This document shows positions 28,929 to 38,431 of a DNA stretch of 64,000 nucleotides, one piece after another. Every line of letters starts with the position of its first letter. The first letter of the stretch is position 1. The notes under the pieces were generated by a model that ran no database searches, was not told the DNA's origin, and saw only the letters and a program-made list of their open reading frames with translations. The position numbers and the translations under genes were made by a program. Origin of the DNA: Klebsiella aerogenes. Lineage in GTDB: Bacteria > Pseudomonadota > Gammaproteobacteria > Enterobacterales > Enterobacteriaceae. Location of the stretch: NCBI GenBank assembly GCA_029027985.1, contig CP119076.1, forward strand, positions 3,222,422 to 3,286,421, written 5' to 3'.

Positions 28929-29366
28929 ATGGAAAATGCGTTATTTTCTGCCTGCCAGTTCACCCGAAGTCATCTGAACTGGCGCTGCGCCGTTCAGCTC
29001 GCCTGTCGTCCTCTCGAACAGCAAGGAAAAATCACCGAAAGTTATGCCCAGGCAATTATCAACGCCACGGATCTGGATGGTCCCTGGTACATATTGAGCC
29101 CGGCATTTGCACTACCGCACGCCCGTCCGGAAGAAGGTGTCCTGAGCAGAAACAGCGCGCTTTCGCTGCTTTGCTGCGGTGAACCCGTTGATTTTCCCGG
29201 CCATCCCGGTGTGCGGCTGATAGTCATACTGGCGGCGGCTGATAGCGAACAGCATATTCAGACAATCCAGCGGTTAGTCTGCTGGCTGGATGAGGAGGAC
29301 AGGCTACAGAGATTCACCTCGATTCAAAATCAGGCTCAGTTTGAAGCGCTTATTGCTTCTCATTAA
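28929..29366 (+). CDS. PTS EIIA component, mannitol/fructose-ascorbate type
   Basis: A 145-residue PTS_EIIA_2 protein. The phosphohistidine is expected at His64 in FALPHARPEEGV, closely matching the UlaC active site. It would take phosphate from HPr and pass it to the IIB of the same locus. It starts 53 nt after the transketolase subunit, with AAAGGG 6 nt before the ATG, and closes the operon ahead of a 13-bp terminator. All three PTS parts are therefore encoded here as separate proteins. Confidence 0.85.
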   Translation: MENALFSACQFTRSHLNWRCAVQLACRPLEQQGKITESYAQAIINATDLDGPWYILSPAFALPHARPEEGVLSRNSALSLLCCGEPVDFPGHPGVRLIVILAAADSEQHIQTIQRLVCWLDEEDRLQRFTSIQNQAQFEALIASH

Positions 29367-29400
29367 TAACCGAGGGAGATATTCCCTCGGTTATTCTTTA
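29365..29400. terminator. Bidirectional terminator between the PTS locus and ycaD
   Basis: A 13-bp perfect stem AATAACCGAGGGA/TCCCTCGGTTATT with loop GATAT, T-rich on the plus side (TCTTT) and with an A/T-rich flank on the other. It is placed in the 40-nt gap of two convergent genes. Confidence 0.85.
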
Positions 29401-29406
29401 AGAAAA

Positions 29407-30555
29407 TCAGGCGTGCGCCACCGGCGTCGGGTGATGACCAGCTTTGCGCAGCAGAGTCAACAGATAGATAAACGATACGCTGGCTATCATGATAAACAGC
29501 AGATTGTCAGAGAAGTTCTGCATCAGCATCGCCGTCAGGGTCGGCCCCAGCAGGCTGCCGATGGTATAGCTCATCAGCAGCGCCTGGTTCATCGCCACCA
29601 ACTGATGATGTTCAACTTTCTCGCAGGCCCAGGCCATCGCTACCGGATACAGCGTGAAGCCCGACGCGCCGAGCACGAAAAGCGCTGGCGCCATCGCCGC
29701 CTGGCTGAGCATCGCCAGACAACCCAGTATCACGATGAAAACCTGAACACGCAGAACCAACAGACGACCATAGCGGTCAGCGAGGCGACCGACCGGCCAC
29801 TGTCCGAGGATCCCGGCGCTAACCATCACTGCCATCCAGAAACCGATACCAGAATCGCTAACGCCCTGGTGGTTCAACCACAGCGGCATCAGGCCGTACA
29901 ACGAGCCCAGCACAATCCCGGAGATAATACAGCCATTAACGCCATGGCGCGCCTGACGCAGCTTAAGCATCGGCCAGATACGCACGGTTTCATGCGATTC
30001 ATTAGCCTGACTCATGATACGCGTAAACAGCAGCGGCAGGATCGCCGCTAGCGCCAGACCGGTGACCCAGGGCAGCACGCTCATTAAATCAGTCGGTAGT
30101 TTGCTGACCATCAGCTGGCCCAGTACGGTACCAACGTAATACACCATCATATAGGCCGCCAGCAGGCGACCCCGGCTGCGCGAAGTCCCGCTGCACACCA
30201 GCGCGCTTTCTACCACCACCCAAATCATCGCGCAACCGACACCAGCGATAAAACGCCAGCTCAGCCACGTCCAGAAACCGATGGTAATACCGAGCCCAAC
30301 ACAGCCGACGGCGAAAATTAATGACGCCAGATAGTAGCTACGGTTAAACCCCAGACGTTTAATGATCCAACCGGCAAATAACGTCCCCACCAGGTTACCG
30401 CTGAAATAGGAGGAACCGACCATCCCGACCTGCCAGGTCGGCATATTTTCATGGGCGAGCCAAAGCGGGACAAGCGTATTTAAAACCGCGATTGCCAGCG
30501 TCAACAGAAGCAGGCCACAGAGCAACATTTGCACTGGCCGAGTGTAGATGGTCAT
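29407..30555 (-). CDS. ycaD: YcaD, major facilitator superfamily transporter
   Basis: A 382-residue MFS protein with twelve predicted membrane helices. [14 protein letters not shown] and [14 protein letters not shown] are the two loop 2-3/8-9 signatures. In E. coli, YcaD has no firmly proven substrate. It is monocistronic, convergent with the PTS locus, and separated from dmsC by 273 nt. Orthology rests on position next to dms and overall sequence. Confidence 0.93.
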   Translation of the reverse strand: MTIYTRPVQMLLCGLLLLTLAIAVLNTLVPLWLAHENMPTWQVGMVGSSYFSGNLVGTLFAGWIIKRLGFNRSYYLASLIFAVGCVGLGITIGFWTWLSWRFIAGVGCAMIWVVVESALVCSGTSRSRGRLLAAYMMVYYVGTVLGQLMVSKLPTDLMSVLPWVTGLALAAILPLLFTRIMSQANESHETVRIWPMLKLRQARHGVNGCIISGIVLGSLYGLMPLWLNHQGVSDSGIGFWMAVMVSAGILGQWPVGRLADRYGRLLVLRVQVFIVILGCLAMLSQAAMAPALFVLGASGFTLYPVAMAWACEKVEHHQLVAMNQALLMSYTIGSLLGPTLTAMLMQNFSDNLLFIMIASVSFIYLLTLLRKAGHHPTPVAHA

Positions 30556-30790
30556 GGGTATAAACCGTGAGGAAGTTCAGATTTCGTGCGCATCATGCCA
30601 CTGCTGTAAACATTGTCAATCCACCTGGAATCAGGCCTGACGCGGTTTTCAGGGCAACGATAGAAGTTTTTTATCCAGCGGAGCGGTAACGGAATTATTC
30701 TTTATATTATTCCATTGTTTTTATTAATTTATTAGAAAACGATGGCGGGAATATCAGTAGAAAAATTTCATGAATCGACAGCATTTTTTA

Positions 30791-30819
30791 ATCACGCCGG
30801 AATACCCTTCCGGCGTGAT
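30791..30819. terminator. Perfect 12-bp inverted repeat downstream of dmsC
   Basis: ATCACGCCGGAA and TTCCGGCGTGAT (30791-30802 and 30808-30819) with loop TACCC, 10 nt beyond the dmsC stop. No run of U follows on the minus strand, so it may be a weak terminator or an mRNA 3'-end stabilising hairpin. The rest of the 273-nt ycaD-dmsC gap shows nothing else. Confidence 0.5.
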
Positions 30820-30828
30820 AAAATCTTA

Positions 30829-31692
30829 TTAACTGGCGATAGCCATACCTACGGTCATATGTAGACCGTAGAATACGCCACGACCAATCATTTCTCCGAC
30901 CAGCACCAGGATAAACGCCAGCCCCAGTAACGGCAGCGCGGGTTGATAACCTTTAAGCTGCGGTGCAATCCAACAGACTAGCGCCAGCACCAGTGCAACC
31001 ACACGCCAGGCCATTAAAGAACCGTAATCCGGCACCAGCGCCGAAGCCTGTTGAATCGAACTATGGATCGTCGCCAGTTCACTACCCTGAATAAGCGCAA
31101 CAGTCACACTGACCGTCAGCGCCACTAGCATCACCACCGGTAGTAAACGCATTGCCCAGCCTTCGACACCGGCGATGCGCAGCAGCAAGCTACCCAGCAA
31201 CGGCCCGCCGATAAACAGAGTCAGGAAGAAGTTAAGCGGCGTCCAGATGGTGTACCAGGTGGGTACGGTATCAATGGTGTTATAAACGCGCACCATCATC
31301 CAGACGAAAATGACGCCAAGGATCATCGTCGCCACCAGCCACAGGTTACGCAAACCAGACGGCAGCTTGTTCACCGCCGCTAGCAGCCAGCCAATCCCGC
31401 CGACGGCGAAGAAGATCGCCCCACTGGCGATTTCATTACTTAACGATGAAGCGCCGACGCGGTTCAGCGAGTTAAACGCACGCATCGGCGAACCAAGGTG
31501 CATGGTCGAGGCGATAAACCCGATTCCCATCAGCACCCACAGGCCGAACATGCTCATAATCACCCGCTGTTGCTGCTCACGCGAAAGATTACCTTTCATT
31601 AACGCCAGCGCCAGAACGATAAAACCGCCAGCGACGCATTGCCCAAAGACCGTGAAGATCATCAACGGCCATTCATGCCATCCATTTCCCAT
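30829..31692 (-). CDS. dmsC: DmsC, membrane anchor of DMSO reductase
   Basis: A 287-residue protein with eight predicted helices. It anchors DmsAB to the inner membrane and oxidises menaquinol. The frame opens 80 codons upstream inside dmsB, but MGNGWHEWPLMIFTVFGQC is the conserved N-terminus, giving 31692. Length equals E. coli. Only 1 nt separates it from dmsB. Last gene of the operon. Confidence 0.97.
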   Translation of the reverse strand: MGNGWHEWPLMIFTVFGQCVAGGFIVLALALMKGNLSREQQQRVIMSMFGLWVLMGIGFIASTMHLGSPMRAFNSLNRVGASSLSNEIASGAIFFAVGGIGWLLAAVNKLPSGLRNLWLVATMILGVIFVWMMVRVYNTIDTVPTWYTIWTPLNFFLTLFIGGPLLGSLLLRIAGVEGWAMRLLPVVMLVALTVSVTVALIQGSELATIHSSIQQASALVPDYGSLMAWRVVALVLALVCWIAPQLKGYQPALPLLGLAFILVLVGEMIGRGVFYGLHMTVGMAIAS

Positions 31693-31693
31693 T

Positions 31694-32311
31694 TTAGACC
31701 TCCTTCGGATTAGCCAGATAGCCGGTGGTATCGCCGCACGGGCGGCTGTTGGCGTTAGGTTTAATGACGATGCTCGGCTTCGTGAAGCGCGCCGACGGCA
31801 ACGGCGCGACGGCGGCCAGTTGGCCATGTTTTTCACGCAGTTCGGCAATCGGCCCGAAGTCCAGCGCGCGTAGCGGGCAGGATTCGACGCAGACAGGTTT
31901 CTTGCCTTCCGCCACGCGCTCGTGGCACCCATCGCACTTGGTCATGTGACCTTTGGCGGCGTTGTACTGCGGCGCGCCGTACGGGCAGGCCATATGGCAG
32001 TAGCGGCAACCAATGCAGACCTCTTCGTTGACCACCACAAAACCGTCTTCGCGCTTGTGCATCGCCCCGCTCGGACAGACTTTGGTACAGGCCGGGTCTT
32101 CGCAATGGTTGCAGGCGATGGAGAGGTAATAGGCAAAAACGTTCTGGTTCCAGACGCCGTTGTCCTCCTGCCAGTCCCCGCCGGCATATTCATAAATGCG
32201 GCGGAAGCTGACGTCCGGCGTCAGGTTCTTGTAGTCTTTACAGGCCAGCTCGCAGGTTTTGCAACCGGTGCAACGGGCGGAATCGATAAAAAATCCATAT
32301 TGAGTTGTCAT
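31694..32311 (-). CDS. dmsB: DmsB, iron-sulfur subunit of DMSO reductase
   Basis: A 205-residue ferredoxin-like electron-transfer subunit. Four cysteine groups are visible (CTGCKTCELAC, CNHCEDPACTKVCP, CIGCRYCHMACP, CDGCHERVAEG...CVESCP), enough for four 4Fe-4S clusters. It passes electrons from DmsC to the molybdenum centre of DmsA. It lies 10 nt after dmsA and 1 nt before dmsC. Confidence 0.97.
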   Translation of the reverse strand: MTTQYGFFIDSARCTGCKTCELACKDYKNLTPDVSFRRIYEYAGGDWQEDNGVWNQNVFAYYLSIACNHCEDPACTKVCPSGAMHKREDGFVVVNEEVCIGCRYCHMACPYGAPQYNAAKGHMTKCDGCHERVAEGKKPVCVESCPLRALDFGPIAELREKHGQLAAVAPLPSARFTKPSIVIKPNANSRPCGDTTGYLANPKEV

Positions 32312-32321
32312 CGGTTACTCC

Positions 32322-34760
32322 TTACAGCTTTTCAACCTGGACCAGGTTGGTATGCGATGGGTTGCCTTTCGCCAGCGGCGATGGACGTTGGGTCGTCAGC
32401 ACGTTAATGCTGCCCGCTTGATCCACCCGCGATGCATCCGGGTTATACCAGGCCCCCTCGCCCAGCGCGACGACGCCCGGCATCATGCGCGGCGTCACTT
32501 TCGCTTCGATATGGACTTCGCCACGGTCGTTAAAGATACGAATGCGGTCGCCGTTAGCGATACCGCGTTTCTGCGCATCGATCGGGTTAATCCACATTTC
32601 CTGACGGCAGGCAGCCTTAAGAACATCCACGTTGCCGTAGGTCGAGTGAACGCGCGCCTTGTAGTGGAAACCGGTCAATTGCAGCGGATACTTCGCGGCC
32701 AACGGATCGTTGTAGTTTTCAAAGCCAGGGGTGTAGATCGGCAACGGATCGATCACATCGCCTTCCGGCAACTCCCAGGTAGCGGCGATTTTCGCCAACT
32801 CCTGCGAGTAGATTTCGATCTTACCCGATGGGGTAGTCAACGGGTTGGCCTGCGGATCGTCACGGAAGGCCTTGTACGCCACATGATGCCCTTCCGGGTC
32901 GCGCTGCTTGTAAATCCCCTGCTTGCGGAAGGTATCAAAATCCGGGAGGTCGGGAATCGCTTTGCGCGACTGTTCATGCAGGTAGCGCATCCAACCTTCC
33001 TGAGTACGGCCTTCGGTAAACTTCTCCGCCACGCCAAGGCGTTTCGCCAGTTCACTGGTCATCTCATAGATGGTTTTGCACTCGAAACGCGGTTTGATAG
33101 CCTGATCGGTAAAGATGACGTAGGACATGTTGCCGCAGGAGGCATCCAGCGCGAAATCCATCTGCTCGGAGGCGGTGCAATCCGGTAGCAGAATATCGGC
33201 ATATTTCGCTGACGAGGTCATATGGCAGTCGATCACCACGATCATTTCGCACTTCTTGTCATCCTGCAGGATTTCGTGCGTGCGGTTGATCTCGGAGTGC
33301 TGGTTAATCAGGCAGTTACCAGCATAGTTCCAGATCATTTTGATCGGCACGTCGAGTTTATCTTTGCCGCGTACGCCATCGCGTAGCGCAGTCATTTCCG
33401 GGCCGCGCTCAATCGCATCGGTCCACATAAACATCGAGATGCTAGTCTCTACCGGGTTTTCCAGCGTCGGCATACGTTCGAAAGGCAGGTCATAGGAGCC
33501 TTCACGCGCGCCGCTGTTACCACCATTGATCCCAACGTTACCGGTCAGAATGGCCAACATAGAGATAGCGCGGGTAGCGATTTCACCGTTAGCGTGACGC
33601 TGCGGACCCCAGCCCTGGCTGATATAGGCCGGTTTCGCCGTCGCTATCTCACGCGCTAGTTTCACGATGCGCTCACGCGGAATCCCGGTAATGGTGGATG
33701 CCCATTCCGGCGTTTTAGCAATACCGTCGGAGCCTTGTCCAAGAATGTAAGCCTTGTAGTGGCCATTGGCTGGAGCATCGGCGGGCAAGGTTTTCTCGTC
33801 GTATCCTACGCAGTATTTATCGAGGAACGGTTGATCAACCAGATTTTCAGTAATCATGACCCACGCCAGCGCTGAAATCAGTGCCGCGTCGGTTCCTGGA
33901 CGGATCGGGATCCATTCATCTTCGCGCCCGGCGCCGGTATCGGTATAGCGCGGATCGACGATAATCATGCGGGCGTTGGATTTCTGCCGCGCCTGCTCAA
34001 GGTAATAAGTCACCCCGCCACCGCTCATGCGCGTTTCGCCAGGGTTATTGCCGAACAGCACCACCAGTTGGCTATTTTCAATATCCGATGGGCTGTTGCC
34101 ATCCGCCCAACCACCGTAGGTGTAGTTCAGGCCCGCGGCAATCTGCGCGGACGAGTAGTCGCCGTAATGGTTAAGATAACCGCCGCAGCAGTTCATCAGG
34201 CGGGCGATCAGGGTTTTTCCCGGTGGCCAGGAGCGGGTCATGGTGCCGCCGAGGGTGCCGGTGCCGTAGTTCAGATAAATAGATTCGTTACCGTAATCTT
34301 TAATCAGGCGCTGCATATTGCTGGCGATGATGTCAAACGCCTCATCCCAGCTGATTTGCTCGAATTTACCTTCGCCGCGTTTGCCAACGCGCTTCATCGG
34401 GTATTTCAGGCGGTCAGGGTTATAGACCCGGCGGCGCATTGAACGGCCTCGCAGGCAGGCGCGAACCTGATGCAGACCATCGTAGTTATCATCACCGGTA
34501 TTATCCGTTTCTACGTATTTAATCGTGCCATCAACCACATGCATACGCAGCGGGCAGCGGCTGCCGCAGTTGACGGTACATGCGCTCCAGACAACCTTTT
34601 CGCTTATCGGCGCCAGCGTATCAGCGGCATGCGCAATACGCGTAAAGGGTAAAGTAAATGCGTTGCTGGCCATCGCCAGGCCGCCAATCGCCGTGGTTTT
34701 CATTAAACCACGTCGGCTTACTTCGGCAGCCAGTAAAGCATCGGGGGCTTTGATTTTCAT
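32322..34760 (-). CDS. dmsA: DmsA, molybdopterin subunit of DMSO reductase
   Basis: An 812-residue precursor. The twin-arginine signal is SRRGLMKTT with cleavage expected after AHA, so the folded enzyme is exported. The Fe-S motif is CTVNCGSRCPL...CLRGRS, and molybdenum is bound by the serine in HYGDYSSAQIA. It reduces DMSO, TMAO and related oxides anaerobically. The frame opens 12 codons upstream, but MKIKAPDALLAAEVSRRG is conserved. In E. coli the operon is FNR-activated and nitrate-repressed. Confidence 0.97.
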   Translation of the reverse strand: MKIKAPDALLAAEVSRRGLMKTTAIGGLAMASNAFTLPFTRIAHAADTLAPISEKVVWSACTVNCGSRCPLRMHVVDGTIKYVETDNTGDDNYDGLHQVRACLRGRSMRRRVYNPDRLKYPMKRVGKRGEGKFEQISWDEAFDIIASNMQRLIKDYGNESIYLNYGTGTLGGTMTRSWPPGKTLIARLMNCCGGYLNHYGDYSSAQIAAGLNYTYGGWADGNSPSDIENSQLVVLFGNNPGETRMSGGGVTYYLEQARQKSNARMIIVDPRYTDTGAGREDEWIPIRPGTDAALISALAWVMITENLVDQPFLDKYCVGYDEKTLPADAPANGHYKAYILGQGSDGIAKTPEWASTITGIPRERIVKLAREIATAKPAYISQGWGPQRHANGEIATRAISMLAILTGNVGINGGNSGAREGSYDLPFERMPTLENPVETSISMFMWTDAIERGPEMTALRDGVRGKDKLDVPIKMIWNYAGNCLINQHSEINRTHEILQDDKKCEMIVVIDCHMTSSAKYADILLPDCTASEQMDFALDASCGNMSYVIFTDQAIKPRFECKTIYEMTSELAKRLGVAEKFTEGRTQEGWMRYLHEQSRKAIPDLPDFDTFRKQGIYKQRDPEGHHVAYKAFRDDPQANPLTTPSGKIEIYSQELAKIAATWELPEGDVIDPLPIYTPGFENYNDPLAAKYPLQLTGFHYKARVHSTYGNVDVLKAACRQEMWINPIDAQKRGIANGDRIRIFNDRGEVHIEAKVTPRMMPGVVALGEGAWYNPDASRVDQAGSINVLTTQRPSPLAKGNPSHTNLVQVEKL

Positions 34761-34913
34761 GGATACTCGCTTTGGTTGCTCACAATAAACTGACAACCGT
34801 TATATAGTTATATATATAACGAATTTAAACTTTATTGGTTTTTTATGCTGATTTAATCCAAAGGGAGTATCACCGGATTCACTGAATGGATTATTGCCCG
34901 GTATCAATAAGGG
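34761..34913 (-). promoter_or_regulatory. dmsABC promoter region
   Basis: AT-rich non-coding DNA with a TATATATA tract (34808-34819) that could supply the -10. TTGGATTAAATCAG (34848-34861, minus strand) matches the FNR consensus at 7 of 10 positions, the best candidate here. A second TTGATA lies near 34904. Assignment is weak; the expectation of FNR control comes from the E. coli operon. Confidence 0.35.
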
Positions 34914-34941
34914 TGTAAAAAAAGCGCCCGTAGGCGCTTTT
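34914..34941 (-). terminator. Rho-independent terminator of serS
   Basis: Arms AAAAGCGCC and GGCGCTTTT around CGTA, with a seven-U run on the minus strand (TTTTTTT), 20 nt after the serS stop. Confidence 0.88.
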
Positions 34942-34960
34942 AAAGAAGGGGGAGAAAAGA

Positions 34961-36328
<1,368 letters not shown>

Positions 36329-36345
36329 TTACCGCAACGCCACAA

Positions 36346-37689
36346 TTAGCGGTAGCGTTTTATCTGGCTATTTTGATCCTGTTCGGCAAGCCAGGCGAGC
36401 TTTTCAGCGATTTTGCCCTCAAGGCCTCTGTTTGTTGGCTGATAATAGCGCGTTTGCGCCATTTCCTGCGGGAAGTACTGCTCGCCAGCGGCGTAAGCGT
36501 TGGGTTCATCGTGCGCGTAGCGATACTCCTGACCGTAGCCCATCTCTTTCATCAGCTTAGTCGGCGCATTACGTAAATGAACCGGCACGTCGTAATCAGG
36601 GCGCTCGCGAGCATCGGCCAGCGCTGCCTTAAAGGCGGTATAGACCGCGTTGCTTTTCGGCGCGCAGGCCAGATAAACAATCGCCTGAGCGATGGCCCGC
36701 TCCCCCTCTGCCGGCCCAACGCGAGTAAAGCAATCCCACGCGGAAATCGCCACCTGCATGGCGCGCGGGTCGGCATTACCAACATCTTCCGACGCGATAG
36801 CCAGACAACGACGAGCAACGTACAGCGGGTCGCCGCCCGCGGTAATGATCCGCGCATACCAGTACAGCGCCGCATCCGGCGCGCTACCACGTACCGACTT
36901 ATGCAGTGCGGAAATGAGATCGTAAAAACGGTCGCCTTTATTATCAAAACGCGCGCTGCGCTCACCCGCGATTTCAGTCAGCAGTTCCGCTTTCAGTACC
37001 CGCTTGCCCGAATCGTCGTTTTCGGCCATATCGGCCATCATTTCCAGCGTATTCAGCGCCCGGCGCGCATCGCCGTTCACCAGTTCGGCAATGGCCTTAC
37101 GCGTCTCATCCGGCAGGACAATATCTTGCCCGCCGTAGCCACGCGCGTTATCGCCCATTGCCTGGTTGAGAACCTGCTCAATATCTTCTGTGGTCAGCGA
37201 TTTCAGTAAATAAACGCGAGCACGGGAGAGTAACGCGGAGTTAAGCTCAAAGGAGGGGTTTTCGGTCGTGGCGCCAATAAAGGTGATAGTGCCATCTTCA
37301 ATGTGCGGCAAGAACGCATCCTGCTGGCTTTTATTAAAGCGATGCACCTCATCGACAAACAGGATTGTCCGCCGGCCGGCGTTGCGGTTTTGCCGCGCGC
37401 GTTCAATAGCCTCGCGGATCTCCTTCACGCCGGAGGTCACCGCCGAGATGCGTTCAACATCGGCGTTGGCATAGCGGGCAATGACTTCCGCCAGGGTTGT
37501 TTTGCCGGTACCCGGCGGTCCCCAGAGGATCATCGAGTGCAGATGCCCGGCTTCAATCGCCCGCGGCAGCGGTTTACCCGGCGCCAGCAGGTGTTGCTGG
37601 CCAATGTACTGCGCTAAATTTTCTGGCCGCATACGAGCGGCCAGAGGTTGAAACGCATTGTCGGAAAAATCGAGCGAAAAGTTGCTCAC
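36346..37689 (-). CDS. rarA: RarA (MgsA), replication-associated recombination AAA+ ATPase
   Basis: A 447-residue clamp-loader-like ATPase that acts at stalled replication forks and binds SSB. Walker A is GPPGTGKTT (57-65), Walker [17 protein letters not shown]. The C-terminal tetramerisation domain includes the conserved [16 protein letters not shown]. Length equals E. coli RarA. It follows lolA by 8 nt, in the ftsK-lolA-rarA run. Confidence 0.97.
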   Translation of the reverse strand: MSNFSLDFSDNAFQPLAARMRPENLAQYIGQQHLLAPGKPLPRAIEAGHLHSMILWGPPGTGKTTLAEVIARYANADVERISAVTSGVKEIREAIERARQNRNAGRRTILFVDEVHRFNKSQQDAFLPHIEDGTITFIGATTENPSFELNSALLSRARVYLLKSLTTEDIEQVLNQAMGDNARGYGGQDIVLPDETRKAIAELVNGDARRALNTLEMMADMAENDDSGKRVLKAELLTEIAGERSARFDNKGDRFYDLISALHKSVRGSAPDAALYWYARIITAGGDPLYVARRCLAIASEDVGNADPRAMQVAISAWDCFTRVGPAEGERAIAQAIVYLACAPKSNAVYTAFKAALADARERPDYDVPVHLRNAPTKLMKEMGYGQEYRYAHDEPNAYAAGEQYFPQEMAQTRYYQPTNRGLEGKIAEKLAWLAEQDQNSQIKRYR

Positions 37690-37697
37690 ATTCGCCT

Positions 37698-38309
37698 CTA
37701 TTTACGTTGATCGTCCACCGTAACCCCTTGCGGCGGCGTAAAGGTGAACTTAGATGCGTCGACGGCGCCATTCTGCTGCGACTTCAGCTGGTAGCTGCTG
37801 CGCTGGTCGTCCTGCTCGACGGCGCTGAACTGATGGATAGTGCCGTCACGACCCACATTGATCGTGAACTGCTTCAGGTTGCCGCTGCCGCTTTTCGGCG
37901 TCAGCACAAAATCATCCCCGTTTTGCTTGATGTTGTACTGTTGCCAGTCAGCAGACTGGTTGCGAGCAATCAGCATAAACGGCGTATTGCTGGTGGCGTT
38001 TTTCAGCCAGGTCGCGGTTGCCTGCTCAACAAATGGGTTGTAAAACCACAACGTTTTACCATCGGAAACCAGGATGCTTTCATCCGGCTGGGTCATGTGC
38101 CAGTTGAACAGGTTCGGGCGTTTCACCCACAGATCGCCCTGCCCGTCCTGCACGGCATTACCACTTGCATCGGTGACTTTCTGGGTGAAGCTGGCGTGGA
38201 AGCTGCTGACTTTATCCAGGCGGCTTTTTAAATCGCCAGCGGCGTCTGCCCAAACCTGACTTACGACGAAGCCAGACAGTAATGCACAGGTGATTGCAAG
38301 TTTCTTCAT
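37698..38309 (-). CDS. lolA: LolA, periplasmic lipoprotein carrier
   Basis: A 203-residue precursor with a Sec signal peptide, [11 protein letters not shown]...VWA, cleaved after Ala21. Mature LolA takes lipoproteins from LolCDE and hands them to LolB at the outer membrane. The sequence [17 protein letters not shown] contains the conserved Arg (R43-type) residue that gates the hydrophobic cavity. It lies 122 nt after ftsK with structured RNA in the gap, and 8 nt before rarA. Confidence 0.97.
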   Translation of the reverse strand: MKKLAITCALLSGFVVSQVWADAAGDLKSRLDKVSSFHASFTQKVTDASGNAVQDGQGDLWVKRPNLFNWHMTQPDESILVSDGKTLWFYNPFVEQATATWLKNATSNTPFMLIARNQSADWQQYNIKQNGDDFVLTPKSGSGNLKQFTINVGRDGTIHQFSAVEQDDQRSSYQLKSQQNGAVDASKFTFTPPQGVTVDDQRK

Positions 38310-38330
38310 TGTTGATCCTTATTGTGCGTC

Positions 38331-38401
38331 ACTCCCGACGCGGGAGCCTGTTCTGTTCCTAATGTAGAGCCGTCAACCGCGACGGAACAGCAGAACAGGC
38401 T
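38331..38401 (-). other. Two hairpins in the ftsK-lolA gap
   Basis: AGCCTGTTCTG-TTCC (38345-38359) pairs with GGAACAGCAGAACAGGCT (38384-38401), a 15-bp stem with one 3-nt bulge and a 24-nt loop. Next to it, CTCCCG/CGGGAG forms a small second hairpin. Neither is followed by a U-run on the minus strand, so this is not an ordinary intrinsic terminator. It may stabilise or process the message between ftsK and lolA. Confidence 0.5.
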
Positions 38402-38431
38402 GATTTTGCGCTTATTTACCGAACTTTGCAC

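Noticed and set aside
24616-29366. The PTS locus as an ascorbate (ula) operon
   Set aside because: Only the transporter resembles Ula. The ulaD, ulaE, ulaF and ulaG genes are missing, and transketolase halves take their place.
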